Positions 53,692-64,000 of a stretch of DNA of 64,000 nucleotides are shown in pieces (position 1 is the stretch's first letter; each line of letters starts with the position of its first letter). Source of the stretch: Lineus longissimus (lineage: Eukaryota; Nemertea; Pilidiophora; Heteronemertea; Lineidae); assembly GCF_910592395.1 (NCBI RefSeq), contig NC_088313.1:6636501-6700500 (forward strand), read 5' to 3'. The notes under the pieces were generated by a model. The model saw nothing but the letters and a program-made list of their open reading frames with translations. It was not told where the DNA came from and ran no database searches. The translations under genes and the position numbers were made by a program.

Positions 53692-55413
53692 TTAGGATTT
53701 ATTCAGATGGTCGACAAGTCTTGTTATCTTCCTTTGGTCCCCCAACGAAAGTTTGTTTGTACTTCTGTAGTTTCGAAGACTTCTCTGCAGCTTCCCGACA
53801 TCATTAGTAAACTCTTTAGCCTTTAGCAGGGGCTTTGGAGAACCTTTAACGTATTTTAGAAACTCGATGACCCTCCTGTTCGAGAAGAGATCTCCTGATT
53901 CGTTTGCTTTTATGATGGCAAATGGGTCAGACTGTACATCTGAAGCTTGAGACATGTTGTCGAATGAGACGGATATCTGGGACATTGTGTCAAAGGAGCG
54001 ATCCAGATCCATAGCTGATCCATCCTCCGCATCATCATTCCCAAGCTCCGCAATGGGTTCATCAGGAGGTTGTGCGTTTGTTGCAGATATAGTTTTTTCA
54101 ATACGTGGGACCTTGCGCGAGGCCGAGTCACTATTGTGCGGTGACGTTGATGGGGTAGGCGACAAAGACCTAGCACGCGACTTTCTAGTTGCTGGCTTGG
54201 ATGGAAGGCACGCTTGATGACTGTCGTTCTTTGTCGGAACTGAATCACTCTCAGCAGCATTTCCAGATACGTAAGGGGCCGTTAGAGAGAAGTTCAAGCC
54301 ATCGAGAGTGAACGGCAAGCCCGTATCCACAAGAGTATCGACTGAGGGCGTGTCAACTGGTTGATGGGGCTGTGCATTGCCAACAAGAGGGTTGAAACTG
54401 TCTATTTGAGAGGTTTCCATAGGATCTTGCAGAGAATCCGTATTCAAACCTAGGCGTGGTTGAGTGTCATCTTGAGAGGAATCTAGATTTTGACGGTCAG
54501 TGCTGGCCTTTGGGTCCACAACAACACTCCTGATTGATTTTGAAACATAGTCTCCAACGGACTCCTGCGCTGCAGGTCCTGCGACAGTGGGAATGGCTGG
54601 GGTGCTTGTTTTTGGATCATTTGTCGAAGCCAACAAAGCGGCTGGTGCTTTTCCTGCGACAGGAGGAGCCACAGTAGTTGAATTTGCTTTTGAACGACAA
54701 CGACGCGTAGGATGGCCGATTTTCTTACACATATCGCACCGTAGATTGTTATCTGTTGACAAGTAGACCTTGACCAGGTCAGGACCAGACGGAACCATCA
54801 GAGTATACGGCAGCTCTGCCCCGGGATCGAGACTTATCCTAGTTTGTCTACGAAAAGACTTGATGTGACTTAGGCCCTTTTGCCTGGTACCAAGAGGGAT
54901 GAAACGGATGTTATTGGTTACTGTTCCGAATTGACGAAGCTGCATTATTATGGCATCGTTGGGCAGAAAGGGTGGTACCCCGGAAATAATGAAGTTGGTA
55001 GTCGGCTTTCCAACCGGATGAACGTCTAAGAAGTGTCCATTCACAGTCAACCCATGAGCAGTAACAATATTCGCAAAAGTCATAGACGTGAAGAAAACCT
55101 TCGTTTTTTTCTCACATTTAGAAGCAGCGACAATATTCTCTGCTCCGACAATTTTAGCTATTGGGAGCAGGTAATCGTCCAAGGTAGCGTCATCAATAAA
55201 CCTGCATTGTATTCCGTGTTCTCGGCTCATACCCCAGAAAAGGTCCTCTTTTATCAATTGACTCATTGGATTATTCAATACCTCTGCAAATGATTTGCTG
55301 CTATTGATTGGTGATCTAGGCCCGTCTGCACAACCAGTGCTTGACGTATGTGTAGGCCTATTGCATGGTGTAGTGTATGCCTTGCTAGGCCCAGGAACCT
55401 GAGAATCCTGCAT
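53692..55413 (-). CDS. Tx1-like LINE ORF1 protein (copy B), intact
   Basis: 573 aa from ATG (MQDSQVPGPSKAYTTPCNRP) to TAA without interruption. The N-terminal half has an RRM-like fold candidate (VFFTSMTFANIVTAHGLTVN; IISGVPPFLPNDAIIMQLRQ). A CCHC zinc knuckle follows, CDMCKKIGHPTRRC (C-x2-C-x4-H-x4-C, residues about 225-240), then a long Ser/Thr/Pro-rich middle and a basic C terminus. This is the layout of ORF1 nucleic-acid-binding proteins of Tx1/L1-group LINEs, which coat the element RNA. An upstream in-frame GTG extends the frame but is not a usual start. Nearly identical to copy A's ORF1. Confidence 0.8.
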   Translation of the reverse strand: MQDSQVPGPSKAYTTPCNRPTHTSSTGCADGPRSPINSSKSFAEVLNNPMSQLIKEDLFWGMSREHGIQCRFIDDATLDDYLLPIAKIVGAENIVAASKCEKKTKVFFTSMTFANIVTAHGLTVNGHFLDVHPVGKPTTNFIISGVPPFLPNDAIIMQLRQFGTVTNNIRFIPLGTRQKGLSHIKSFRRQTRISLDPGAELPYTLMVPSGPDLVKVYLSTDNNLRCDMCKKIGHPTRRCRSKANSTTVAPPVAGKAPAALLASTNDPKTSTPAIPTVAGPAAQESVGDYVSKSIRSVVVDPKASTDRQNLDSSQDDTQPRLGLNTDSLQDPMETSQIDSFNPLVGNAQPHQPVDTPSVDTLVDTGLPFTLDGLNFSLTAPYVSGNAAESDSVPTKNDSHQACLPSKPATRKSRARSLSPTPSTSPHNSDSASRKVPRIEKTISATNAQPPDEPIAELGNDDAEDGSAMDLDRSFDTMSQISVSFDNMSQASDVQSDPFAIIKANESGDLFSNRRVIEFLKYVKGSPKPLLKAKEFTNDVGKLQRSLRNYRSTNKLSLGDQRKITRLVDHLNKS

Positions 55414-55597
55414 GATTTTGAAAACCAAAGTTCCCCAAAAGCCCACAAAGGCCACAAAAAGTGACCAAAACTTACCAGCCAGAAGCTAGCCTGAATATTA
55501 ACGAAAACAAAGAACCAAAAAGCGAAAAGAAACGTGAAACCTTAATAAGCGAAAACTGTGAAAGTATCGGAGACCGACATGAAACGTGACCTCCCCC

Positions 55598-55601
<4 letters not shown>

Positions 55602-55629
<28 letters not shown>
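55602..55629. repeat. (GA)n microsatellite between LINE copies A and B
   Basis: About 14 GA units. Read on the LINE strand it is (TC)n lying between the 3' end of copy A and the 5' end of copy B. Confidence 0.95.
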
Positions 55630-55632
<3 letters not shown>

Positions 55633-56120
55633 ATTAACAGATCAGTATGTAGTACTATTTGGACTGTCTTGTGCAGTCAGTACATTCTCCTCATTTCTGT
55701 TTGGGTTAGTTAGGAGGGTTAAAGAAAGTTGTTAGGTAAAAAAAGCAAAGATTTTGTTAACCAAACGAGAAGTTGGTACATTTCATATACATAGTTAGAC
55801 AATTAGATAATGACTTCATGACCTCTACTGATAAATACAGCCCTATCTAAGCACTCCTACACTAATATAATGCAAGGTACGTACATTTAGGCTGCGGCAC
55901 CTCTCCAGGGAGTGGTTTTGCATGGAGTGAATAACAATTGGTTGGCTTTTGTTGATATTGATTTTGAGGTCTAGATATTGAAACGTCTATTAAAAGCGGT
56001 TAGAAAAAGACATTGTCTGCTAAAAAAAAAGACGTTACGTAATTAAGTGTTAGAGGGAATTTTCTGAAACAAAAGTGATAAAATCTAAAATGGTAGATTG
56101 TAAAACCCAGATGTGAAAAA

Positions 56121-59100
56121 TTAGAAGTTCCAGATCAATTCTTCTGCATCATTGATGGTGCAGAAAGCGCCATTCCTGCACCACATATTGTCAAATACCA
56201 TGATTTCATCCTCTAGTTTGTAATAGAGGTAGTCTATGTTGATACGGTATTTTAAAAATGATCTAAATATCTCTAGCGGATCGGTGGCTCCTTCACCAAA
56301 GATTTTATGCACAAGTGCCTTGTAGGCTGCTGCTTGGGCGGTGACAAAAATGTAATTGATGTACCTGTTTGCGAGAGAGGTGAGGGGTAATAACGATATA
56401 TAGTCTTTTATCGAGAAAGAGTATTCGTTGTTGACTTTCAGCACTAAGCTTGCTACGCATTGAGCTAGAGGGGTAAGATGATGACATTGTACAAAGGAAT
56501 GTAGTAGGTCGTCGTGACTCCCACAAAACAGACAATGGGGGTTGTTTACAAAACCTGCGTTATATCTGAACAAACCAGTGGGCATTGCACCATGTAGAAG
56601 TCTAAAATGAGTAAATGCGTGGTCGTCCTTGATAGGCTTTGAAAACGTAGAGGTGAAGATGGGAGCAACATCAGACCCGGCCAAAAAATCATCCCACCTG
56701 TGACCAGGCCTTCTGAAATACTTCTCCTGATAGGCATTCAGACAGAGGACATTATATGCCTGCTTGACTGTTATGGAGGCGAAGGGGAGGTTGTCCCCGT
56801 TTAGGGAGACATCATCACCCTTCTCATGAATCCTTGGAACTGCAACCAGAACATCCCTTAGCTGAGGCTTATCAAAGGAGCTAACATTTGAAGTTGGAGA
56901 TGCGAGAAAATCTACCCATTTCCTAGGAAGGGACTCAACTAGGGCCTTTAGCTCCTTTGAAAGTAGTCGTTTGGAGTTGTCAGGTACAGCTCGATGAATT
57001 TCATCAATATTCCTGAAGGACAGATCCGACTGGAGAAGATGTCTAAGTAAAGATACACCAGCCTTGGCTAAGAGCGAGTTTACTGGAGAGAAGTTAGGGA
57101 GAATATCCGGGTTAAAGAAGACTGGTTCGGAGATAATTTGCTCGAGGGTTAGAGTGTCAGGTTTCCGAATTATGGAGATCTGGGAGATGGTACGAATTGA
57201 CTCCGAATAGAACCTTGGGAGAGTGCGGATGATCTCGTTTGGAAAACGAGCAACTAGAAATTCCTGGGTATAGTTGAGGCCTAGAAGGCTCTTGAGGTAG
57301 TAGAGAGCAACAGCGTAGCAGGGATGACCCCTTTCCCCGTAAAGGACGTCTCTGAGGAACCGTAGACGGAAAGCTCTGATTTTGCATTTGACATTGCCAA
57401 GCGCAAGGCCACCATCGGAAACTGGTAAAGACAAAATTTCCGAAGGTATCCAGTGTTTGTTGTTGGTCCAGAAAAAATCTAGCATGAGTCGCTGAACATC
57501 AGCCACCAATGTAGCCGGGGGTGTAATGACTTGAAGCTTGTATACAAGTGTCGACAGAACAAGACTGTTAATAAGCAACACCTTGCCTCTTTCAGACAAG
57601 CAGTTAAGGACAGGCGTCCACGCCCCAAATTTCACCTTGAGCTTCTCCATGGTGTTATCCCAGTTTTGTTTTTCAAACAACGTTTCGTTGCCAAGAAAGA
57701 TTCCGAGACTTCTTACGCCCTTGTTGTTCCACAACAACCCGAGTGGTCGATCAGGTCTATTCCGCCACGCACCGGACCATAGACCTGTGGATTTTGTATA
57801 GTTGACCTTGGACGAACTGGCCCTCTCATAAGTGCTGATACAGTTTTTTAAAGCCACGAACCCTGGATTGGATGTAATAAAGACATTTAAGTCATCAGCA
57901 TACGCACTCTGTTTAGTAGGTGGTAAATCCGTATCTGGAAAAGACAACCCTTGTATATCAGGATTCATCCGAATGTTATTGAGAAGAGGCTCAATTGCAA
58001 TAGCATAGAGCGACCCCGACAATGGACAACCTTGTCGAATTCCACGAGTGAATCCAAAAGGAGCACCAAGAGATCGATTGATTTTCAAAATACACTCAGC
58101 ATCAACGTTTAGAAGTTTGATACAGGATATGTAGAACTCTCCGAAACCAAGAGTCCGGAGGACACGAAAGAGCCAATCATGATCAATCCGATCAAACGCT
58201 TTTTCCTGGTCAATGGAAACAACTGCAAGATCTAGGTTGTTCTTGTTGTAGTAGAAAAGCGTATCTCGTAGAAGCGATATGTTATTGAGAATTGACCTAT
58301 TTGGAACCGTATACGACTGGTCAGGGTGAATGACCTCCGGTAGGCAGTGTTTTAAACGGTTTGATAAGGCCTTTGTGAAGAGTTTATAATCACAACACAG
58401 AAGTGATACAGGACGCCAATTTTTTAGGCAACTGAGGTCCCCTTTCTTAGGCAAAAGTGTAACAACTGAGCGTCTACACGATATAGGTAGCTCGCTTTTT
58501 GCGACAGCATAGGTGAAAACATCTAGTAAGTCAGGACCTAGTATGCTCCAAAACGTTTTATAAAACTCAAAAGGTAGACCGTCTATACCTGGGGATTTAT
58601 TACTCGAGCTGGTTGACAAAGCTTCCGTGAGATCATCGAGCGTTAAGGGACTATCACAAGAGTTCCTGAGGTCTTCGGATAGTGTTGGTAGATCACGAAG
58701 CAAATGATCCTGAGCATCGGAATCAGTTGGCTCCTTTGCGAAGAGATTGGAGTAGAAATCTTTTGCCATATCCCGTATGTCGTTGGGGTCAGTGACCACT
58801 TCTCCAGATTCTTTCCTCAGGTTAGAAATTGTCCTGTTTATGCCCTTCTTCTTTTCAAAGCTAAAGAAATAAGACGTTGACGCGTTAAAATGATGCAAGA
58901 ACTGGAAACGTGACCGGACACATGCTCCGCGAATTTTCCTTTCCTTCAAAGTCTGAAGTAGCTGCTTTTTCTCCTCAATCTCAGCTGTATCGGCCAAGTC
59001 AAGTGGCTTGGGAAGCAAGTCCAACCTATGAATCCCTTGATTTAGTTTGTTCTCCTCAGCAGCGGCTATTCTGTTCTTCCTTATGGAATGTTGCTTAGAG

Positions 59101-60013
59101 ATCAACCTGAGCCGATTCTTTCCAATCTCCCACCAAAGAGAGAGAGAGTCATACTGGGTTTTGCAGGCTTGCCAAGATGTCCCAAATCACGAACTTCCCT
59201 GCCATATGCAGTCTCAGAGAGGATATCAGTGTTCAGACACCAGTGTGGTGAAGGAATTGACGTTTTGTTTGGTAACTGGATAAGAAGTTTTACCGGTGAG
59301 TGATCAGACCTGAAAGCTTTCAGGGTCTCCACTTGAGAAACGTGATTTGCAATGTAGTCTGAAACATAGAAACGATCAAGCCTCGCTGCGGAATTCCTTA
59401 GGTTCGTGCGACAGGACCATGTGAATTCAATCTTATCTGGATTTTTTGAACGCCAAATGTCAATTAGCTCATGCTTATCGATGACGTCTCTCAAAGCATG
59501 ACTCGAAGCAACGTTGGTTTCCTTGCCGCTCAGTCGGTCAAAACTAGGCGTAAGGGTACAGTTATAATCACCACCCACAATGAAAGGATCATCGTTGTCT
59601 ATGGAAGCGAGGTATGTACCAATTGTTTTATAAAACGCTATACGATCAGCCCCATTGTTGGGCGCGTAAACATTTAGGAAGTTGAGACCGTGTCCTTTGA
59701 AGGTACCGTGGATATGAATGCACCTACTAGCTACGGGATAATTGACCGAAACATCTTACCCTAGCATCCTGGAAGAGAAGAGAATGGCTACTCCTCTAGC
59801 ATTTATGGTTCCGTGAGAAAAATGAATAGTGCCACCCCAAGCAACGTTCCAAAATGCCTCATCTGCTGAGGAAGCGTGCGTTTCTTGTAAGAAGTAAACA
59901 TCCGATTTGAGCAATTTTAAGAAGCTAAGGGTTTCTGCACGTTTTAATGAATCGTGGCAACCATTAACATTAGCCTAAATAACGGACAGAGACATAATCA
60001 AGACAACAACCAA
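56121..60013 (-). pseudogene. Tx1-like LINE ORF2 (copy A): RT intact, endonuclease broken
   Basis: From 59105 to 56121 an open 994-codon frame holds RT motifs: KSPGIDGLPFEFYKTFW, LLPKKGDLSCLKNWRPVSLL, SIDQEKAFDRIDHDWLF (motif A), TRGIRQGCPLSGSLYAIAIE (B) and SAYADDLNVFI (C, YADD). A long C-terminal region ends with a CCHC-like knuckle, CLFCGSHDDLLHSFVQC. The endonuclease part (60013-59106) is broken compared with copy B: TAG in the SVISANVN segment (about 59975), TAA in the MLGYDV segment (about 59759) and a 1-bp deletion near 59185. Target-primed reverse transcription is the known role of such proteins. Confidence 0.88.
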
Positions 60014-60080
60014 ACAAGCCATTGGAAGATACGTAGGTAGATAGAAAGTTAGGATTTATTCAGATGGTCGACAAGTCTTG

Positions 60081-61763
60081 TTATCTTCCTTTGGTCCCCC
60101 AACGAAAGTTTGTTTGTACTTCTGTAGTTGCGAAGACTTCTCTGCAGCTTCCCGACATAAACTCTTTAGCCTTCAGCAGGGGCTTTGGAGAACCTTTAAC
60201 GTATTTTAGAAACTCGATGACCCTCCTGTTAGAGAAGAGATCTCCTGATTCGTTTGCTTTTATGATGGCAAATGGGTCAGACTGTACATCTGAAGCTTGA
60301 GACATGTTGTCGAATGAGACGGATATCTGGGACATTGTGTCAAAGGAGCGATCCAGATCCATAGCTGATCCATCCTCCGCATCATCATTCCCAAGCTCCG
60401 CAATGGGTTCATCAGGAGGTTGTGCGTTTGTTGCAGATATAGTTTTTTCAATACGTGGGACCTTGCGCGAGGCCGAGTCACTATTGTGCGGTGACGTTGA
60501 TGGGGTAGGCGACAAAGACCTAGCACGCGACTTTCTAGTTGCTGGCTTCGATGGAAGGCACGCTTGATGACTGTCGTTCTTTGTCGGAACTGAATCACTT
60601 TCAGCAGCATTTCCAGATACGTAAGGGGCCGTTAGAGAGAAGTTCAAGCCATCGAGAGTGAACGGCAAGCCCGTATCCACAAGAGTATCGACTGAGGGCG
60701 TGTCAACTGGTTGATGGGGCTGTGCATTGCCAACAAGAGGGTTGAAACTGTCTATTTGAGAGGTTTCCATAGGATCTTGCAGAGAATCCGTATTCAAACC
60801 TAGGCGTGGTTGAGTGTCATCTTGAGAGGAATCTAGATTTTGACGGTCAGTGCTGGCCTTTGGGTCCACAACAACACTCCTGATTGATTTTGAAACATAG
60901 TCTCCAACGGACTCCTGCGCTGCAGGTCCTGCGACAGTGGGAATGGCTGGGGTGCTTGTTTTTGGATCATTTGTCGAAGCCAACAAAGCGGCTTGTGCTT
61001 TTCCTGCGACAGGAGGAGCCACAGTAGTTGAATTTGCTTTTGAACGACAACGACGCGTAGGATGGCCGATTTTCTTACACATATCGCACCGTAGATTGTT
61101 ATCTGTTGACAAGTAGACCTTGACCAGGTCAGGACCAGACGGAACCATCAGAGTATTCGGTAGCTCTGCCCCGGGATCGAGACTTATCCTAGTTTGTCTA
61201 CGAAAAGACTTGATGTGACTTAGGCCCTTTTGCCTGGTACCAAAAGGGATGTAACGGATGTTATTGGTTACTGTTCCGAATTGACGAAGCTGCATTATTA
61301 TGGCATCGTTGGGCAGAAAGGGTGGTACCCCGGAAATAATGAGGTTGGTAGTCGGCTTTCCAACCGGATGAACGTCTAAGAAGTGTCCATTCACAGTCAA
61401 CCCATGAGCAGTAACAATATTCGCAAAAGTCATAGACGTGAAGAAAACCTTCGCTTTTCTCTCACATTTAGAAGCAGCGACAATATTCTCTGCTCCGACA
61501 ATTTTAGCTATTGGGAGCAAGTAATCGTCCAAGGTAGCGTCATCAATAAACCTGCATTGTATTTCGTGTTCTCGGCTCATACCCCAGAAAAGGTCCTCTT
61601 TTATCAATTGACTCATTGGATTATCCAATACCTCTGCAAATGATTTGCTGCTATTGATTGGTGATCTAGGCCCGTCTGCACTACCAGTGCCTGACGTATG
61701 TGTAGGCCTATTGCATGGTGTAGTGTATGCCTTGCTAGGCCCAGGAACCTGAGAATCCTGCAT
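60081..61763 (-). pseudogene. Tx1-like LINE ORF1 (copy A), frameshifted end
   Basis: Same protein as in copy B (MQDSQVPGPSKAYTTPCNRP start; CDMCKKIGHPTRRC zinc knuckle) with scattered substitutions. An 8-bp deletion near 60158 (GACATAAACTC versus GACATCATTAGTAAACTC) shifts the last about 30 codons into another frame, ending FRWGTKGR. Most of the protein is intact, so it may have decayed only recently. Confidence 0.78.
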
Positions 61764-61946
61764 GATTTTGAAAACCAAAGTTCCCAAAAGCCCACAAAGG
61801 CCACAAAAAGTGACCAAAACTTACCAGCCAGAAGCTAGCCTAAATATTAACGAAAACAAAGAACCAAAAAGCGAAAAGAAACGTGAAACCTAAATAAGCG
61901 AAAACTGTGAAAGTATCGGAGACCGACATGAAGCGTGACCTCCCCC

Positions 61947-61949
<3 letters not shown>

Positions 61950-61977
<28 letters not shown>
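61950..61977. repeat. (GA)n microsatellite at the 5' end of LINE copy A
   Basis: About 14 GA units immediately outside the LINE 5' end (CTCCCCCTAC on the plus strand). Matches the tract at the 5' end of copy B in position and length. Confidence 0.95.
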
Positions 61978-61981
<4 letters not shown>

Positions 61982-62100
61982 TTCAGAGCGAAGAGACTGC
62001 TATGACTGTCACGATAAAGGAACTTCTGACAGAGAGAGAGAGAGATAATATTTCAGAGCGAAGAGACTGCTATGACCGTCACGACAAAAGGGTCTTCGTG
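61978..62100 (+). repeat. 70-bp tandem duplication
   Basis: AATATTTCAGAGCGAAGAGA followed by CTGCTATGAC(T/C)GTCACGA occurs at 61978 and again at 62048. The first copy ends in another short (GA)n (about 62032-62045). Confidence 0.85.
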
Positions 62101-62102
62101 AC

Positions 62103-62232
62103 GAAAAGAAAAAGAAAAGGAAAAGTAAGAAAAGAAAAGAAAAGAAAAGAAAAATTAAGAAAAGAAAAGAAAAAAGAAAAAGAAAAAGAAAAAGGAAAAG
62201 GAAAAAGGAAAATGAATAAAAAAAGATAGAAA
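62103..62232. repeat. Polypurine AAAAG/AAAAAG tract
   Basis: About 130 bp almost entirely A and G on the plus strand, in 5-6 bp units. The long frames seen across it on both strands are low-complexity artefacts. Confidence 0.95.
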
Positions 62233-62660
62233 GGAAAACAAATAAGCATATCGTAGGACGGCTGCGCATTGAGAGTTGGTCATGATAGAAGAACACCATG
62301 GCAGTGAGATATAGCTTAGCGAAGGGCTACTATGCATCAAGATTTACTCATGAAACGGAACTTCATGAGTGTTTGAGTAATTATACTTGATACTAAGTAT
62401 AGCACGTAGAGAAATAATTGATAAAGACTTTCATGACAGGGAGTCATTGTATGGTAAAAGTAGCATAACTAAGTAAAGTTAAGAAGTAAGTTTTAGTACC
62501 AACATCAGTAATGATTAGTTCCTGGTTGCATGTACAGTGTTCTGCATTGTTATGGTAAAGTTCAGGTTATGGAAGCTACATGCATGAGCGGGAAACTATG
62601 TAAAATTTATCTGATCTCTCTACTCTGAAAGGGGGCCCATGTAAGTATGAAATTACACTC
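62233..62660. other. Intergenic, nothing recognised
   Basis: No coding similarity. A short inverted pair AAATTACACTCCT (62649-62661) / AGGAGTGTAATTT (about 62758-62770) brackets the start of the next repeat. Confidence 0.4.
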
Positions 62661-63101
62661 CTAAGCAGTGGTTACACATAGGTCTAGAGGAAAACTTTTG
62701 AACAGACGTACGTGAAGAATGATTTATACCATGCGCATTAATGGCACCACTACTTCAGGAGTGTAATTTGAGAGCGAGTACCGAGCAACCACATTGTCAA
62801 ACTGTAGGGATTGAATTCTGTAGACAAAAATCAATGTTATTTTAGAGAGTTCCACAATGCAGGTCACGACTGAGCTTGGGTGCAACATGCCATTGTCGTT
62901 AGAACGTCATAGGGGCTAAGGAGGGGCCAAACCAGGTCGGTTTCAATTCGAAGAATAAATTGTCCCGGGTCAGCTGGGGGCTTGAACAAAGGAGTTTGGC
63001 AGAATATTCAAGTCACCTGAAGTCACCTGACTGTCTGGGGGATATTAGTTTAGGTAATCTCTCACGTGACGCACGTGTGTTACTCATATATAAATACAGG
63101 A
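62661..63101 (+). repeat. ~430-bp direct repeat, copy 1
   Basis: Runs from CAGTGGTTACACATAGGTCT to TACTCATATATAAATACA and matches copy 2 at about 95 percent by eye, with a 15-bp extra stretch near 62745. Ends in a TATA-like TATATAAATA. Sequence diverges right after that motif. Confidence 0.88.
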
Positions 63102-63317
63102 CAAGGCCTGGTGCCATTATCTGCCAGTGACAGCTCAGCTAAAGCCCGAACATTCGTTGAAAGGGAAAGATATCCTCCCGGTGATTCTCCGATGGAAAGC
63201 AACGGCGGAAGATGTACCGGCGGCAGAGTTGGCGAGCTTCTCCAAAAAACACACGATGGTGTCGAATGACGCGAATGATATACAAGCCAAAGTAAAAGAG
63301 ACGACAGGTGACAACGT
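63102..63317 (+). other. Spacer between the direct repeats
   Basis: About 216 bp, locally GC-richer. It has an open plus-strand frame from about 63127 (SLKGKDILPVILRWKATAED) that runs into copy 2. I cannot identify it. If the TATA-like motif of copy 1 is active, this would be the start of its transcript. Confidence 0.35.
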
Positions 63318-63736
63318 AAACAGTGGTTACACATCGGTCTAGAGGAAAACTTTTGAACAGACGTACGTGAAGAATGATTTATACCATGCGCATTAAGGAG
63401 TGTAATTTGAGAGCGAGTACCGAGCAACCACATTGTCAAACTGTAGGGATTAAACTCTGTAGACAAAAATCAATGTTAGTTTAGAGAGTTCCACAATGCA
63501 GGTCACGACTGAGCTTTGGTGCAACATGCCATTGTCGTTAGAACGTCATAGGGACTAAGGAGGGGCCAGACCAGGTCGGTTTCAATTCGAAGAATAAATT
63601 GTCCCGGGTCAACTGGGGGCTTGAACAAAGGAGTTTGGCAGAATAGTCAAGTCACCTGAAGTCACCTGACTGTCTGGGGGATATTAGTTTAGGTAATCTC
63701 TCACGTGACGCAGGTGTGTTACTCATATATAAATAC
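63318..63736 (+). repeat. ~430-bp direct repeat, copy 2
   Basis: Second copy, again ending in CTCATATATAAATACA. Not a pair of LTRs as far as I can see, because no shared sequence continues past the TATA-like motif and no primer-binding site or retroviral-type frame lies between. Confidence 0.88.
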
Positions 63737-64000
63737 AATGTGCATAAACAAGGTACATTGTGTATTCTGAAGCCTATTCCTCTTTTAGTTTGTTCTATTA
63801 AAAAGTTGGTGTTTGCGTGATTTGTCGTTAACCCTCACCGTCCTTTATTTCAGTTTGTGACCTCGGGTTTATATACTGGTTGGCCACGTAATCAGATTGT
63901 AACGGCTTATCGCGTTTAAGTAATGCTACGGCATATCGCCTTTAAGTAATTCTGGCGTCAGCACCATCTATTTGAAGCCTTGTGCTTTCTGCCCTTTTGT
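63737..64000. other. Window end, nothing recognised
   Basis: Possible transcript start downstream of the second TATA-like motif, but no coding sequence recognised. A short near-repeat (ACGGCTTATCGCGTTTAAGT / ACGGCATATCGCCTTTAAGT) lies at about 63902-63948. Confidence 0.35.

Larger units (their letters stand above)
52259..55601 (-). mobile_element. Tx1-like LINE copy B, lacking its 3' half
   Basis: Minus-strand element with complete 5' UTR, ORF1 and the endonuclease part of ORF2, cut off at 52259 just before the RT. It is nearly identical to 58616-61949 of copy A. Its 5' end starts at GTAGGGGGAGGTCACG directly after a (TC)n tract. LINE copies usually lose the 5' end, so a missing 3' end implies a later deletion or recombination. 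Confidence 0.88.
55630..61949 (-). mobile_element. Tx1-like LINE copy A, near full length
   Basis: About 6.3 kb on the minus strand: 5' UTR from 61949, ORF1, ORF2 and about 490 bp of 3' UTR (56120-55630), bounded by (TC)n on both sides. ORF1 ends out of frame, and ORF2 has two stops and a frameshift in its endonuclease part, while the RT half is open. So it is structurally complete but coding-defective. Confidence 0.85.

Noticed and set aside
62009-62340. Hydrophobic (Phe/Leu-rich) minus-strand proteins
   Set aside because: They are translations of the AAAAG polypurine tract, hence low complexity.
62661-63736. Pair of LTRs of a retrotransposon
   Set aside because: The repeats stop at the TATA-like motif with no shared R/U5 part. 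The 216-bp interval has no gag-pol sequence, primer-binding site or polypurine tract placed as needed.
1-64000. CRISPR arrays, bacterial operons or ribosome-binding sites
   Set aside because: Intron-split genes and animal transposons show a eukaryotic genome. The regular short repeats at 1229-1355 and 2052-2219 are minisatellites without spacer diversity of CRISPR type.

Overview
The window looks like nuclear DNA of a marine invertebrate animal. Genes are split by introns with GT-AG (one GC-AG) boundaries. There is a tandem family of invertebrate-type peptide-like GPCRs and a small secreted-protein gene. The rest is dense in animal transposons: Tx1-like and CR1-like LINEs, PIF/Harbinger, pogo-like and mariner-like DNA transposons, a Crypton remnant, and many MITEs. 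A repeat opening with an AGCTCACC palindrome followed by a CGT-rich stretch recalls elements I associate with molluscs and other marine invertebrates. I cannot place the species. Nothing suggests a bacterial, viral or plasmid origin.

Layout: 1.2-2.2 kb is a fold-back-like transposon whose ends are inverted minisatellites. 2.3-5.3 kb holds scrambled LINE pieces. 6.8-7.5 kb holds a mariner-like transposase remnant and a MITE. 9.9-30.6 kb is a cluster of three intact GPCR genes (A, B, C), all on the minus strand. Each has three coding exons with identical intron phases, and two broken exon fragments lie among them. Introns and spacers of the cluster carry MITEs, a CR1-like LINE (16.7-19.8 kb), a nonautonomous element with nuclear-receptor-like half-sites (19.8-20.9 kb) and an apparently complete Harbinger transposon (25.06-28.04 kb) sitting upstream of GPCR B.

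30.8-44.5 kb is gene-poor: an element with 9-bp target duplications, a pogo-like transposon inserted in an older repeat, a CR1 tail and a decayed minus-strand LINE. 44.55-45.93 kb is a complete three-exon gene for a secreted protein with a C-terminal PAN/apple-like region. 46.2-49.7 kb is a second copy of the older repeat, this time interrupted by a decayed Harbinger element. A Crypton tyrosine-recombinase remnant (49.9-51.0 kb) and a third, truncated Harbinger follow. 52.26-61.98 kb holds two head-to-tail Tx1-like LINE copies whose ends abut (TC)n microsatellites. The last 2 kb holds purine-rich simple sequence and a ~430-bp direct repeat ending in a TATA-like motif.

The host genes with complete coding structure are the three GPCRs and the secreted protein. 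The most noteworthy observations are the microsatellite-flanked LINE tandem, the minisatellite-ended fold-back element with a perfect 8-bp target duplication, the intact two-gene Harbinger, the GPCR array lacking several canonical class A motifs, and two copies of one old repeat interrupted by different DNA transposons. Exon coordinates are read by eye from splice consensus and frame continuity.
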